The position numbers were made by a program, and so were the translations under genes. Source: Desmospora activa DSM 45169 (GTDB taxonomy: Bacteria > Bacillota > Bacilli > Thermoactinomycetales > DSM-45169). From it: a DNA stretch of 64,000 nucleotides. Below, in pieces: positions 16,872 to 26,561 of this stretch (the first letter of the stretch is position 1; each line of letters opens with the position of its first letter). The stretch spans positions 2,108,001 to 2,172,000 of the forward strand of contig NZ_PZZP01000001.1 of the NCBI RefSeq assembly GCF_003046315.1, given 5' to 3'. The notes under the pieces were generated by a model. That model had not been told where the DNA came from. It did not search any database and saw only the letters and a list, made by a program, of their open reading frames with translations.

Positions 16872-18002
16872 TCAATACCCTTCGTTTCCCACGCCACCGG
16901 TAACAATGGCGATGCTGGCACTGGCGCCGATACGGGTGGCGCCGGCACGGATCATTGCTTCCGCAGTTTTGCGATCACGGACACCGCCGGAGGCTTTGAC
17001 GCCTAAATCCGGGCCGACGGTTTGGCGCATCAGGGCGACTGCTTCCACTGTCGCACCGCCGTTGCCAAAGCCGGTCGAAGTTTTGACGAAGTGAGCCCCC
17101 GCTGCTTTGGCTTGCTCCGATGCAATTCGAATCTCATCTGCGGATAAAAGCCCTGTCTCCAGGATCACTTTGACCAAAACCCCGTCAGCCGCTTCTACCA
17201 CGGCAGTGATATCACGACGAACCGCTTCGAGATCGCCGGACTTTAATGCGCCGATATTCATTACCATATCGATCTCCTGAGCGCCGTCCTGAATCGCCCG
17301 CTTGGTCTCTACAGCTTTTATCTCCGTATGGGAGGCGCCCAGAGGAAAACCGACTACGGTGCAAACTTTTACATCCGTCCCCTCTAATCGCTGCGCCGCC
17401 CGTGCCACCCAGGTTGGATTGACACAAACCGAAGCAAAATGATGCACAGCCGCTTCCTGACATAAGCGATCGATCTGTTCAGCGGTCGCTTCCGGTTTTA
17501 GTAAAGTATGATCAATCAAAGAGGCTAAATCCTGTTGTGTCAATGTCGATACTCCTTTCTCATCCACAAATCCCTTCGACTCCAGTCGCAACAACGCCTG
17601 CAACAAAATCTGATGATTGTTATCATACCCGTCCTGGCGCTGTTTTTCCCAGGCTTGTTGCGGTGTAAACCATGCAATTTGATCGATCTCCGACAGCTGT
17701 GCTTTTGCTTGCAGGAATTGCAAAATATCCGTTTCCACCAGGTAGTAATGGACTTCTTTCTCCACATCACCATGGTCAGGGTGAAAGTAGGAGTAACCGA
17801 TTTGATTCAGGGGAGCGATGATCCGCCCTTTCACTCCCGTCTCTTCTTCAATTTCACGTAGAGCCGTCTCTAGCAACGTCTCTCCTGGTTCCTGTTTTCC
17901 TTTTGGTAGCGTCCAACGGGAATACCGGTCCTCGATCAGCAAAATATAGGGGCACCCTCGTTCTTCAAAGTAGACAACACCGCCTGCAGATACTTCTTTC
18001 AT
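16872..18002 (-). CDS. deoC: NUDIX hydrolase - deoxyribose-phosphate aldolase fusion
   Basis: One open frame of 376 residues with two enzymes. Residues ~1-145 are a NUDIX domain; the box [22 protein letters not shown] is complete. Residues ~154-376 are a full Deo[10 protein letters not shown], the Schiff-base lysine in FVKTSTGF and the second lysine in GVKASGGVR. DeoC splits 2-deoxyribose-5-phosphate into glyceraldehyde-3-phosphate and acetaldehyde. NUDIX domains cleave nucleoside diphosphate derivatives, so the pair could link nucleotide clean-up to deoxyribose salvage. A strong internal ribosome site allows DeoC to be made alone. The ATG at 18002 follows AAAGGA. Confidence 0.9.
   Translation of the reverse strand: MKEVSAGGVVYFEERGCPYILLIEDRYSRWTLPKGKQEPGETLLETALREIEEETGVKGRIIAPLNQIGYSYFHPDHGDVEKEVHYYLVETDILQFLQAKAQLSEIDQIAWFTPQQAWEKQRQDGYDNNHQILLQALLRLESKGFVDEKGVSTLTQQDLASLIDHTLLKPEATAEQIDRLCQEAAVHHFASVCVNPTWVARAAQRLEGTDVKVCTVVGFPLGASHTEIKAVETKRAIQDGAQEIDMVMNIGALKSGDLEAVRRDITAVVEAADGVLVKVILETGLLSADEIRIASEQAKAAGAHFVKTSTGFGNGGATVEAVALMRQTVGPDLGVKASGGVRDRKTAEAMIRAGATRIGASASIAIVTGGVGNEGY
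17543..17560 (-). promoter_or_regulatory. Internal ribosome site and TTG for free-standing DeoC
   Basis: On the minus strand AAAGGAG lies eight bases before an in-frame TTG at 17543-17541. Starting there gives a 223-residue DeoC, the standard length, beginning [19 protein letters not shown]. Confidence 0.6.
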
Positions 18003-18083
18003 CGCTTTCACATCCTTTCCCCTGAAGTCGCTTCCGGCTATGCTCGGGTTGATTGTATCATACTAGAGTGACGATGTTTTTTA

Positions 18084-18896
18084 TCATTTACGGCTTCCCT
18101 CATTACGAAGCCATTCTTCCGCAAAATCAACCGCTTCTTTTAACGGAAACAGGCGGACTTCTGCAGAGCCTACCTTGCCTCTGATCACATTCCCTCGGCG
18201 TTCCCACGCTTCTCCAATCGCGGCAAAGCAGTCCGTCCGATAATCAAAGTCGCGATACCATTTCCATCGACGTTGATCATTTTCTAACACCGGAGCACCA
18301 TCGGTGATTTCATCTACCACACCGGCGCGGTGTTCCGCTAGGTGAAAGGCGGTACAGCTATGATAATCTGTACCTAAAAACAGCACCCGCGCCTGTTTGC
18401 GATACATTTCCCCCAAGGGAGAGTGATCACTTAACCCGTCATCGAGCGGATGATGCCGTACCAATTCTTCCGCCCCTGCTCCCCAGGCAGCAAAGGAGAG
18501 TTTGGGATGAGGGCTGCGAAAAACGGCATCATATTTGAGAAACTGTTCCACTACTTGCCCCATTCCCAGTACTGGTGTGAGGCGAGGGTTGTAGGCGGGC
18601 ATTTCTGCGCGAATCGTTTGCCACCAGGATTCCGGTACCGGTGGCGCTTCCCACCGCGCGGGATCCGACCAATCCCCCGACTGGGACGGCATCACCAGAG
18701 TACCGGTAGGTGTAACCACCTCCATCAGCGCTTCCACCACTGTCTGTGCTCCCCCCACCACATAGCCGAGGGAAGAAAGGGAGCTATGAACCATCAACAT
18801 CTCCCCTGCTGACACTCCCAGCTTTCTTAGATCGTCGCGCACACGAACCCGCGTCTGTGGCAGTTCGCTTCGTTTCTCCACATCCGTTTGTCCCAT
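18084..18896 (-). CDS. AAC(3)-family N-acetyltransferase
   Basis: 270 residues of the aminoglycoside 3-N-acetyltransferase family (COG2746 type), which uses acetyl-CoA. VHSSLSSLGYVVGGAQTVVEAL and the PTGTLVMPSQSGDWSDP region are typical, as is HPKLSFAAWG...HPLDDGLSDHSPLG before the conserved FLGTDYHSCTAFHLAEH. The ATG at 18896 follows GGAGGAGGG. Chromosomal members such as Bacillus YokD often have unknown physiological substrates, so drug resistance is only a possibility. It stands 80 bases upstream of the NUDIX-DeoC gene on the same strand. Confidence 0.9.
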   Translation of the reverse strand: MGQTDVEKRSELPQTRVRVRDDLRKLGVSAGEMLMVHSSLSSLGYVVGGAQTVVEALMEVVTPTGTLVMPSQSGDWSDPARWEAPPVPESWWQTIRAEMPAYNPRLTPVLGMGQVVEQFLKYDAVFRSPHPKLSFAAWGAGAEELVRHHPLDDGLSDHSPLGEMYRKQARVLFLGTDYHSCTAFHLAEHRAGVVDEITDGAPVLENDQRRWKWYRDFDYRTDCFAAIGEAWERRGNVIRGKVGSAEVRLFPLKEAVDFAEEWLRNEGSRK

Positions 18897-18955
18897 TGAG
18901 ATCCCTCCTCCAACTGGGGTTGTCTTAGTCTCCACATGCTCCAGTCACAAAATCC

Positions 18956-19459
18956 TTAACCCTCTTTCCACTCCTGCACCATCGCTTCCACCGCACACTG
19001 CGGACTGCAACATTCTCGCTCCTGCTCTTCTTCATCCAGGTAAATACCGTCAATGCCCAACTCTTTTCGTGCCGGATCTTCTGGATCAAACTCACATTCA
19101 CAATAAGCGCATTGTTTCATCTGACGTGTTTCAGACAACAAATTTATCAGTGACTCCACTTCTTCACCCTGGATCTTAAAGCGCTCAAGGGCGAAATGCA
19201 AAAATTGCTGACTTGTTTCAAAGAATTGAACATCCTCTTCTACATAACGGGCATTGTTCCAAAAAGCCCATGTTCCCTCCGATAAATAGGTGATATAATA
19301 CCCGTCCCCCAGAGGTTGAGAAGCGAGTTCCAGCGATTCATAACTTTTAAAGCGAAGTTCTGCCGCCAGATTTTCCAACAGTTGTTTGTCTACATCCTGC
19401 AACACATCGTTCCAATCGATCTTGTCCAACGCGGATTCCCAATCCTCGTTTTGGCTCAT
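18956..19459 (-). CDS. Uncharacterised acidic protein with a C-terminal zinc-finger-like motif
   Basis: 167 residues, strongly acidic, not recognised. The first ~110 residues are soluble and Trp/Tyr-rich (YYITYLSEGTWAFWNNARYV). The end has CAYC (about 117-120) and CCSPQC (about 149-154), four or five cysteines that could bind zinc. No signal peptide or membrane helix. A GGGGG-type ribosome site precedes the ATG. It sits between mtaB (upstream, separated by a terminator) and the AAC(3) gene, and it may belong with the latter; the gap is 59 bases. Confidence 0.65.
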   Translation of the reverse strand: MSQNEDWESALDKIDWNDVLQDVDKQLLENLAAELRFKSYESLELASQPLGDGYYITYLSEGTWAFWNNARYVEEDVQFFETSQQFLHFALERFKIQGEEVESLINLLSETRQMKQCAYCECEFDPEDPARKELGIDGIYLDEEEQERECCSPQCAVEAMVQEWKEG

Positions 19460-19558
19460 CGAAGTTCCCCCTTTTTTGCGTCCGCGCGGATGAATTGTAA
19501 AAAATACAAAAGATGCCGCAACAAACAGTATAGGACAAAGAACCGTCTAGGGAAACCA

Positions 19559-19591
19559 CAAAAAACCCCGCGCCGTCTAAAGCGCGAGGTT
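19559..19591 (-). terminator. Terminator of the heat-shock/mtaB transcript
   Basis: AACCCCGCGC (19564-19573) with GCGCGAGGTT (19582-19591), then TTTTTTG on the minus strand. It lies 17 bases past the mtaB stop. Confidence 0.85.
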
Positions 19592-19608
19592 AAAACAACG
19601 ATGGTCCC

Positions 19609-20955
19609 TTACACTGCCCGAGAGGGACGGGGCACTTCATCCACCACTCGGACAAAGGTGCCTCTGTTGACATCGGAGCTCGACTGATCGAGGCGCACCC
19701 GGCATACTTTGCCGATCAGATCGTCATTACCGGGGAAAACGACTTGTAGGTAGTTATCGGAGTATCCCATATACAAACCGCTGTCCGGCTCTTCTTTATA
19801 CGGCCGCTCCGGGATTACTTCCAACACATCTCCTGTAAAGCGGGAAGCGTATTGCAACGACAATCGATCCGACAATTGAATTAAACGCTGTACCCGCTCC
19901 TGTTTGACTTCGGCATCGACTTGGTCCTCCATCCGCGCTGCCGGTGTACCGGTCCGCTGCGAATAGGGGAAAACGTGCAGCTCGGAGAATTGCAACTCCT
20001 CGATCAGACGATAGCCGTTTTCATACATTTCGTCAGATTCACCAGGGAAACCCACAATCACATCAGTGGTAATACCCACCTGTGGCATCGCTTGCTGAAT
20101 GTGTTCCACCTTGCGCCGGTATTCATCCACGGTATAGCGGCGACGCATCCGTTTTAAGACCGCGTCGTCCCCCGCTTGCAGGGGGATGTGCAGATGACGG
20201 CACATTTTTTCGGAGTGATTGAGGACCTCGATCACCCGTTCATCAATCTGGCTGGCTTCAATGGAACTGATCCGGATTCGTTTTAACCCTTCGACCCGAT
20301 CCAGATCCCACAGGAGATCAGCCAGTTTGTAATCCTCCATATCTTCGCCATACCCACCGGTATGGATACCTGTCAGTACGATCTCTTTGTAACCGGCTTC
20401 CACCAGTTGGTGAGCTTGTTTTAGCACACTTTCCGGCTTGCGGCTGCGCAGAAGCCCCCGTGCCCAAGGAATGATGCAAAAGGTACAAAAGTTATTACAC
20501 CCTTCCTGGATCTTCAGAGAGGCCCGGGTACGGTCAGAGAAGGTGGGAACATCCAACTCCTCGAATTCCCGCGCTTTCATGATGTTTTTAACGGCGTTAA
20601 CCGGTTGGCGGGTTTGCCGGTGCTCTTCGATATACTCCAGCAATTTTTCCCGCCCCTGGGTTCCTACTACTACATCAACACCGGGAATCTCCAATATCTC
20701 CCCCGGTGAGGTTTGAGCATAGCAGCCGGTTACCGCCACCACCGCTTCCGGATTTTGGCGAACCGCCCGCCGAATCATCTGGCGGCTCTTGCGATCCCCG
20801 GTATTGGTAACGGTGCAGGTGTTGATCACATAAACATCCGCCTGCTGATCAAATTCCACTTTATCGTAACCGTGCCGTTGAAACAGTTGCCAAATCGCTT
20901 CCGTTTCATAGGCGTTCACTTTACACCCCAGTGTATGGAATGCCACTGTATTCAC
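19609..20955 (-). CDS. mtaB: tRNA (t6A37) methylthiotransferase MtaB
   Basis: A 448-residue radical-SAM enzyme that turns t6A37 into ms2t6A in tRNAs reading ANN codons. The N-terminal UPF0004 domain (TLGCKVNAYETEAI, NTCTVT, GCYAQ) supplies the three cysteines for the auxiliary cluster. The radical-SAM motif is CNNFCTFC (about 154-161). A C-terminal TRAM-like segment (SRFTGDVLEVIPE) follows. The GTG start overlaps the rsmE stop (GTGA), so the two genes are coupled. Confidence 0.95.
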   Translation of the reverse strand: MNTVAFHTLGCKVNAYETEAIWQLFQRHGYDKVEFDQQADVYVINTCTVTNTGDRKSRQMIRRAVRQNPEAVVAVTGCYAQTSPGEILEIPGVDVVVGTQGREKLLEYIEEHRQTRQPVNAVKNIMKAREFEELDVPTFSDRTRASLKIQEGCNNFCTFCIIPWARGLLRSRKPESVLKQAHQLVEAGYKEIVLTGIHTGGYGEDMEDYKLADLLWDLDRVEGLKRIRISSIEASQIDERVIEVLNHSEKMCRHLHIPLQAGDDAVLKRMRRRYTVDEYRRKVEHIQQAMPQVGITTDVIVGFPGESDEMYENGYRLIEELQFSELHVFPYSQRTGTPAARMEDQVDAEVKQERVQRLIQLSDRLSLQYASRFTGDVLEVIPERPYKEEPDSGLYMGYSDNYLQVVFPGNDDLIGKVCRVRLDQSSSDVNRGTFVRVVDEVPRPSRAV

Positions 20956-21698
20956 AATGGCTCACCTCCCATCTCTCCATGCGCATACATCAGACAAGAC
21001 AACAGTGCCAGTGGAGCGGTTTCCGCCCGTAAAATACGTGATCCCAGGGTGATCGCCACAGCGCCGGCCGCTTGTGCCTGCTCCGCTTCCTCCGCTGTAA
21101 AGCCCCCTTCGGGTCCGACGACGATCAGCATCCGCTCACAGCGACTTTCCTCCAACACATGACGCAGCGGTTGCCCCCCTTTTTCATAGGCGAACAAAAC
21201 ACGGTCATAGGTGGGAAAAAGATCAAGTAACGGACTCCAGCGGATAACCGGTTCCACTACAGGAATACGGCCGCGGTGCGATTGTTCTGCTGCCTCTTTG
21301 ACGATCTTCTGCCAGCGTTCCCGCTTTTTGTCCGCTTTTTTCGCCTCCAGTTTGACCACCGTACGCGTTGTCAATACCGGCAAAAAAGAGACGGCACCTA
21401 GCTCCGTTCCCTTTTGTAACACCCATTCCCATTTGTCGCCTTTGGGCAATGCCTGGGCCACGGTTACCGCGATCGCAGGCTCTCCACGGGAGGTCATCCG
21501 CTTGTGGACACGCAAAAGAACAGCGTCCCCCTCCACCGCTTTCACTTCCGCCAGGAGGTCGGTTCCCTTCCCATCACAACAGATCACCTGCGCTCCCAGC
21601 TGCATACGCAACACACGCGTAATATGATGAGCGTCGCTCCCCTCAATGCGGATAGCATCACTGCTGCATTGGTGAGCGTCGATAAAATAACGCTGCAT
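20952..21698 (-). CDS. rsmE: 16S rRNA m3U1498 methyltransferase RsmE
   Basis: A 248-residue SPOUT methyltransferase. An N-terminal PUA-like region is followed by the knotted SAM domain with LIVVGPEGGFTAEEAE and ITLGSRILRAETAPLALLS, the RsmE signature. It methylates N3 of U1498 in 16S rRNA. Start ATG with GGGAGTG upstream. The gene sits between prmA (21-base gap) and mtaB (overlap), as in Bacillus (yqeT-yqeU-yqeV). Confidence 0.96.
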   Translation of the reverse strand: MQRYFIDAHQCSSDAIRIEGSDAHHITRVLRMQLGAQVICCDGKGTDLLAEVKAVEGDAVLLRVHKRMTSRGEPAIAVTVAQALPKGDKWEWVLQKGTELGAVSFLPVLTTRTVVKLEAKKADKKRERWQKIVKEAAEQSHRGRIPVVEPVIRWSPLLDLFPTYDRVLFAYEKGGQPLRHVLEESRCERMLIVVGPEGGFTAEEAEQAQAAGAVAITLGSRILRAETAPLALLSCLMYAHGEMGGEPL

Positions 21699-21718
21699 GA
21701 TTCACTCCCACTATCCTA

Positions 21719-22654
21719 TCATGTTCGGGCTGCTAGAGCCACCCAGTCGCCGTCACGAAGGGTTTCCACCACCTGGAAGCCGTGTTGTTGCAAGGCTTCC
21801 GCCACCACTTCCTCTTTTTCCCTTATAATGCCAGATGCAAGAAACGTCCCTTGCCGCTCCAACACCCGCCTCAAGTCGGGAACCAGCTTGACGATGATCT
21901 CCGCCAAAATGTTGGCAACCACTAGGTCAGCCTCACCGTTGAAGCCATGGAGCAAATCGTTCTGCCGTACCGCGATGCGATGGCTTTCCCCGTTGAGATC
22001 GACATTTTCCTGCGCTTTCTCCACCGCTACCGGATCCAGATCCAAAGCGGTTACTTTAGCGGCTCCCAGCTTAGCCGCAGCAATCGATAATATGCCGCTG
22101 CCACACCCTACATCGACCACCTGGGCTCCTGGCTGCAACCACTGTTCCAGCAATTGCATACTGAGGATGGTAGTAGGATGGGTTCCGGTACCAAAAGCCA
22201 TGCCGGGATCTAATTCAATGACAGCTTCAGTGGATGATTCCGGGTGATACGTCTCCCATCGGGGTTTAACGGTCAAACGGGAAGTGACCCGCAACGGTTT
22301 ATAATACGCTTTCCACGCTTGTTCCCAGGATTCTTCCGCCAACCGGCGCGTCATCACTTGGGCTGGTTCCGGATTTAGTCCAAACCGGGATAATCCGCGA
22401 ATTTCCTTTTCCAGCTTTTCCGCTAACCCATCGGGGTAGACACTTTTCGGAAAATAGGCGGAGATCCAAACACCTTCAGCGGGATAATCTTCTTGTGAGA
22501 GTGTATACCATTCCCCAAAGGGAGTATCCCACTCCTTACGCAACACGGCTGAATCATAGATCGCCGTACCCTCAGCACCATGGCTCTGCAACAGGTAGCA
22601 GACCGCTTCTTCCGCATCGGCCCCCACATGGACGCGCACTTCGATCCAATCCAC
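21719..22654 (-). CDS. prmA: Ribosomal protein L11 methyltransferase PrmA
   Basis: 311 residues. SAM-binding motif DVGCGSGILSIAAAKLG and the substrate motif VANILAEIIVKL are intact, with ELDPGMAFGTGTHPTT before them. It trimethylates several positions of L11. The start is GTG (MDWIEVRVHV) behind AAAGGGAAG. It directly follows the dnaJ terminator, so expression depends partly on read-through from the heat-shock operon. Confidence 0.96.
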   Translation of the reverse strand: MDWIEVRVHVGADAEEAVCYLLQSHGAEGTAIYDSAVLRKEWDTPFGEWYTLSQEDYPAEGVWISAYFPKSVYPDGLAEKLEKEIRGLSRFGLNPEPAQVMTRRLAEESWEQAWKAYYKPLRVTSRLTVKPRWETYHPESSTEAVIELDPGMAFGTGTHPTTILSMQLLEQWLQPGAQVVDVGCGSGILSIAAAKLGAAKVTALDLDPVAVEKAQENVDLNGESHRIAVRQNDLLHGFNGEADLVVANILAEIIVKLVPDLRRVLERQGTFLASGIIREKEEVVAEALQQHGFQVVETLRDGDWVALAART

Positions 22655-22673
22655 TACGTCACTTCCCTTTCAC

Positions 22674-22698
22674 AAAAAAACGGGCAAAACCCGTTTTT
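22674..22698 (-). terminator. Terminator between dnaJ and prmA
   Basis: AAAACGGG and CCCGTTTT around a five-base loop, with a seven-T run on the minus strand. It begins immediately after the dnaJ stop. Confidence 0.8.
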
Positions 22699-22699
22699 A

Positions 22700-23833
22700 T
22701 CAATCTCCGGTAAAGGCCCGTTTCATTTTATCAAAAAAGCTGGAGTTCTGTTCAGAAATATAGTCTCCGCTCAAGCGGCCAAATTCGCGTAGGATGCGTT
22801 TTTGCTCCTCCGTCATATTGGTCGGGGTGACCACTTTCACCTTCACCCGCTGATCGCCCTCGCCGTTGCCGTACAGTCGGGGAACACCTTTGCCGCGTAG
22901 ACGGAATTCGGCACCGGTCTGGGTTCCGGCTGGAATCTTCATTTTCGCTTTCTTTCCGTCCAAGGTGGGTACCACCACTTCATCCCCTAAACCGGCCTGA
23001 ACAAAGGTGATGGGCAGTTCACAGGTGATGTCATCACCGGATCGCTTAAAGAAGTCATGGGGTTTTATCTGGATTAAAATATACAGGTCCCCTGGCGGTC
23101 CGCCGTTGATGCCTGCTTCCCCTTCCCCGGCGATGCGCAACTGCTTACCCTCATCGATGCCCGAAGGAATGTTGACATGGATTTTTTTCCGTTTCTTCAC
23201 CTTGCCGGAACCGGCACAATCGTCACACTTCTCTCGAATCATCTTCCCTGTGCCGCCGCATTGTTGACAAATCCGTTTGTTTACAATGCGGCCAAAGGGA
23301 GTGGATTGAACCGATTCCGCCTGACCCGTTCCCTGGCATTCGGTACAGGTTTCCGGTTGGGAACCCGGTTTCGCGCCATTGCCGTGGCAAGTATGACAGG
23401 TTTCCGTTCGTGGAATCGTCAGTTCCATCTCCTTGCCGAACACAGCATCCTTAAAACTGATCGCCAAACGGTACTCCAGATCAGCCCCTTGCCGTGGCGC
23501 ATTGGGATTGGCCCGCCGCCCGCCAAAAAACATGTCAAAGATATCGCCAAATCCAAAATCGGCCCCACCGGCAGCACCACCGAATCCGTTGCCGCCAAAG
23601 CCACCGGCGGCACCGGGATCCGCCGTGCCGAAGCGGTCATAGTTGCTCCGTTTCTCCGAGTCACGCAACACATCGTAAGCCTCGGTCGCTTCTTTAAATT
23701 TTTGTTCTGCATCCGGTGATTTATTAACATCCGGGTGATATTTACGCGCTAACTTTCGGTAAGATTTTCGAATTTCGTCTGCGCTCGCTTCTCGATTCAC
23801 ACCCAGTACTTCGTAATAGTCTCGCTTGCTCAC
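22700..23833 (-). CDS. dnaJ: Chaperone DnaJ
   Basis: A complete 377-residue type I DnaJ: J domain with HPD ([12 protein letters not shown]), a Gly/Phe-rich linker (70-105), four CxxCxGxG zinc repeats ([32 protein letters not shown]) and the C-terminal substrate-binding domain. It delivers clients to DnaK and stimulates ATP hydrolysis. Start is GTG with GGGAGGTGA upstream. Last chaperone gene of the operon. Confidence 0.98.
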   Translation of the reverse strand: MSKRDYYEVLGVNREASADEIRKSYRKLARKYHPDVNKSPDAEQKFKEATEAYDVLRDSEKRSNYDRFGTADPGAAGGFGGNGFGGAAGGADFGFGDIFDMFFGGRRANPNAPRQGADLEYRLAISFKDAVFGKEMELTIPRTETCHTCHGNGAKPGSQPETCTECQGTGQAESVQSTPFGRIVNKRICQQCGGTGKMIREKCDDCAGSGKVKKRKKIHVNIPSGIDEGKQLRIAGEGEAGINGGPPGDLYILIQIKPHDFFKRSGDDITCELPITFVQAGLGDEVVVPTLDGKKAKMKIPAGTQTGAEFRLRGKGVPRLYGNGEGDQRVKVKVVTPTNMTEEQKRILREFGRLSGDYISEQNSSFFDKMKRAFTGD

Positions 23834-23867
23834 CGGATCACCTCCCTTTTATGACATCCATAACGGG

Positions 23868-23903
23868 AAAAAGTCAAAGTCAAGGCGAAGCCCCGACTTT
23901 GAC
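23868..23903 (-). terminator. Hairpin with T-run between dnaK and dnaJ
   Basis: GTCAAAGTC and GACTTTGAC, nine-base arms with an inner GGC/GCC stem, followed on the minus strand by TTTTT. It likely lowers dnaJ expression relative to dnaK, or stabilises the dnaK mRNA end. Confidence 0.75.
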
Positions 23904-23923
23904 CCTACACCCGGGGGAAGAGG

Positions 23924-25777
23924 TTATTTCTCCCCTTTTTTCTCGTCTTCATCTACGACTTCATAGTCAGCGTCAACGACATTCTCTTTATCTTTCCCCG
24001 AAGCGTTTGCTTGCGGTTCCGCCTGCTCCTGGTTCTCAGCCGCTTGTTGTTGATATAGCTTGACGGAGAGTTCCTGTACTTCTTTTTCCAGTTCTTCTGT
24101 TTTTTGCTTGATGACGTCGAGGTCATCGCCTTCCAACGCTTTTTTCAGCTCTTCCGCAGCCTTTTCGGCTTTTTCCTTATCGGCGGCGTCTACTTTATCG
24201 CCCAAGTCTTTCAAGGTTTTGTCAGTAGTAAAGACCAACTGGTCCGCTTTGTTGCGGATTTCCACTTGTTCCTTGCGTTTTTTATCATCTTCAGCATGGT
24301 CTTCCGCTTCCCGCACCATCCGATCAATCTCATCATCGGACAGACCGCTAGAAGATTTAATGGTGATCTCCTGGCTCTTACCGGTCGCTCTGTCCTTGGC
24401 GGACACATTGACGATCCCGTTGCGGTCAATCTTAAAGGTAACTTCAATCTGCGGCACACCCCGGGGAGCCGGTGGGATACCTGTCAACTGGAAATTGCCC
24501 AAGGTTTTATTGCCCGCTGCCATTTCCCGTTCACCCTGTAACACATGAATATCCACAGCGGTCTGGTTGTCGGCCGCAGTCGAATACACTTGCGTTTTTT
24601 CAGTAGGAATGGTGGTATTACGTTCAATCAGCTTATTAAAGACCCCGCCCAAAGTTTCAATTCCAAGAGAAAGTGGCGTCACATCGAGCAGCACCACATC
24701 TTTAACGTCTTCAGAGAGGACTCCACCCTGAATAGCTGCCCCCATCGCCACTACTTCGTCCGGGTTTACCCCTTTGCTCGGGTCTTTACCGGTCTGCTTT
24801 TTGATTGCTTCCTGCACAGCCGGAATACGGGTAGAACCACCCACCAAGATTACTTTATCGATGTCTCCAGCCTGCATGCCGGCATCACTTAATGCTTGAC
24901 GGGTTGGACGCATGGTACGTTCGACCAAGTCAGCGGAGAGTTCTTCAAACTTAGCCCGTGTTAACGTCACTTCCAAGTTTTTCGGACCGCTGGCGTCCGC
25001 TGTCAAAAAAGGCAGGTGAATATCGGTTGTCAACACGCCGGAGAGATCTTTTTTCGCTTTTTCCGCAGCATCTTTCAGACGTTGCATCGCCATGCGGTCG
25101 TTGGAGATATCAATCCCATGCTCTTTCTCAAACTCTTGCACCAGGTAATCGATAACTACCTGGTCAAAGTCGTCACCACCCAGCTTATTGTCCCCACTGG
25201 TGGCTTTTACTTCAAACAATCCGTCTCCCAACTCCAAGATGGAGACGTCAAAAGTACCCCCGCCTAAGTCAAACACGAGGATGGTTTGTTCTTCATCCTT
25301 CCGATCGATTCCGTAGGCGAGTGCGGCGGCTGTCGGCTCGTTGATGATCCGCAAAACTTCCAAGCCTGCGATTTTGCCCGCATCTTTGGTCGCTTGACGC
25401 TGGCTGTCGTTAAAGTAAGCGGGTACGGTGATCACCGCCTGGGAAACGGTTTCTCCCAGATATGCCTCGGCATCTGCTTTCAACTTTTGCAGAATCATCG
25501 CCGAAATCTCTTGCGGTGTATAGTCTTTATCCCCGATTTCTTCTTTATAGGCGGTTCCCATATGCCGTTTGATGGAGCTGACAGTGCGATCCGGATTGGT
25601 GATCGCCTGCCGTTTGGCCGCATCGCCGACCAACCGCTCATCATTTTTGGAAAACCCGACGACCGACGGCGTAGTCCGTCCTCCTTCGGCGTTGGGAATA
25701 ACCGTAGCTTCACTACCTTCCATAAACGCTACGCAAGAGTTGGTAGTCCCCAAATCAATTCCAATCACTTTACCCAT
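23924..25777 (-). CDS. dnaK: Chaperone DnaK (Hsp70)
   Basis: 617 residues: ATPase domain starting [20 protein letters not shown], with [12 protein letters not shown] and the later [11 protein letters not shown], then the EEVD-less Gram-positive substrate-binding domain and a helical lid ending [16 protein letters not shown]. The length fits Gram-positive DnaK, which lacks ~24 residues in the ATPase domain. The ATG at 25777 is preferred over the GTG at 25798, which overlaps the ribosome site AGGGGG. Confidence 0.99.
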   Translation of the reverse strand: MGKVIGIDLGTTNSCVAFMEGSEATVIPNAEGGRTTPSVVGFSKNDERLVGDAAKRQAITNPDRTVSSIKRHMGTAYKEEIGDKDYTPQEISAMILQKLKADAEAYLGETVSQAVITVPAYFNDSQRQATKDAGKIAGLEVLRIINEPTAAALAYGIDRKDEEQTILVFDLGGGTFDVSILELGDGLFEVKATSGDNKLGGDDFDQVVIDYLVQEFEKEHGIDISNDRMAMQRLKDAAEKAKKDLSGVLTTDIHLPFLTADASGPKNLEVTLTRAKFEELSADLVERTMRPTRQALSDAGMQAGDIDKVILVGGSTRIPAVQEAIKKQTGKDPSKGVNPDEVVAMGAAIQGGVLSEDVKDVVLLDVTPLSLGIETLGGVFNKLIERNTTIPTEKTQVYSTAADNQTAVDIHVLQGEREMAAGNKTLGNFQLTGIPPAPRGVPQIEVTFKIDRNGIVNVSAKDRATGKSQEITIKSSSGLSDDEIDRMVREAEDHAEDDKKRKEQVEIRNKADQLVFTTDKTLKDLGDKVDAADKEKAEKAAEELKKALEGDDLDVIKQKTEELEKEVQELSVKLYQQQAAENQEQAEPQANASGKDKENVVDADYEVVDEDEKKGEK

Positions 25778-25826
25778 TCTAGATGTACCCCCTGTCACAT
25801 AACTGTATCGTTGGTTTGATATTCGG

Positions 25827-26546
25827 TCAGGAGCTGACCTTCACCATGGAAGGCCGGATTACGCGGTCATGGTAGCGATATCCTTTTTGCAACTCTTCTA
25901 CGACCGTTCCGGCATCCACGCCCTCCGCTTCTACTTCCATCACGGCATTGTGCTCATGCGGATTAAAGGGAAGACCTTCTGCCTCAATCACAGATAAACC
26001 GTGATTTTCCAGCGATTGCACCAATTGTCGATATACCATACTTACTCCCTGGTGCAAGACATCGTCTCCACCGGAACCTCCGGCAGCAAGGGCTCGTTCC
26101 AAATTATCCAGCGCAGGCAGCAAGGATTCAATCATCGGCAGCGCCGCATACTTGACCGCTTCTTCTCGATCCTTGCGACTGCGGCGGCGAAAGTTCTCCA
26201 GATCGGCACGAACACGCAATACTTGCTCCTGGGAATCTTTCAGCTTTCGCTGCAAATCCTCCGCTGTCTGCTGGCTTTCCTCCGCCTGCCGTCGCAGGGC
26301 TTCCATCTCCTCCCGGAGTTGGTTTAGCTCATCCGCATCAGCTGGAACAGAAACGGGCTCCACCCTTTCCACAGAGGGAGCAGTCGCTTCGTTCGGATTA
26401 TGTAGGGAGACCTGTTCCGCCGTTTCCTCGGCGTGGGCACCCTCTTCAGCTTGTGACTTCTTTTTTTCCTCAGCCTCTTTCATTTTACGCAATTCTCGTG
26501 CAGTGCGGGGACGATACTCCCCTTGATTTTGGTCTTCCACAGTCAT
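25827..26546 (-). CDS. grpE: Nucleotide exchange factor GrpE
   Basis: 239 residues. The first ~95 residues are charged, Glu-rich and probably disordered or coiled (longer than in B. subtilis GrpE, 187 residues). Then come the long dimerisation helix ([20 protein letters not shown]) and the C-terminal beta domain ([19 protein letters not shown]...[16 protein letters not shown]). It releases ADP from DnaK. GAGGTGA precedes the ATG. Fifteen bases separate it from the chaperonin gene upstream. Confidence 0.97.
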   Translation of the reverse strand: MTVEDQNQGEYRPRTARELRKMKEAEEKKKSQAEEGAHAEETAEQVSLHNPNEATAPSVERVEPVSVPADADELNQLREEMEALRRQAEESQQTAEDLQRKLKDSQEQVLRVRADLENFRRRSRKDREEAVKYAALPMIESLLPALDNLERALAAGGSGGDDVLHQGVSMVYRQLVQSLENHGLSVIEAEGLPFNPHEHNAVMEVEAEGVDAGTVVEELQKGYRYHDRVIRPSMVKVSS

Positions 26547-26561
26547 GGGTCATCTTTCACC

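Noticed and set aside
24060-24548. Long plus-strand frames opposite dnaK (also opposite rsmE, yqfD, pgpH and trpS)
   Set aside because: Antisense shadows of strongly coding genes, without ribosome sites or recognisable domains.
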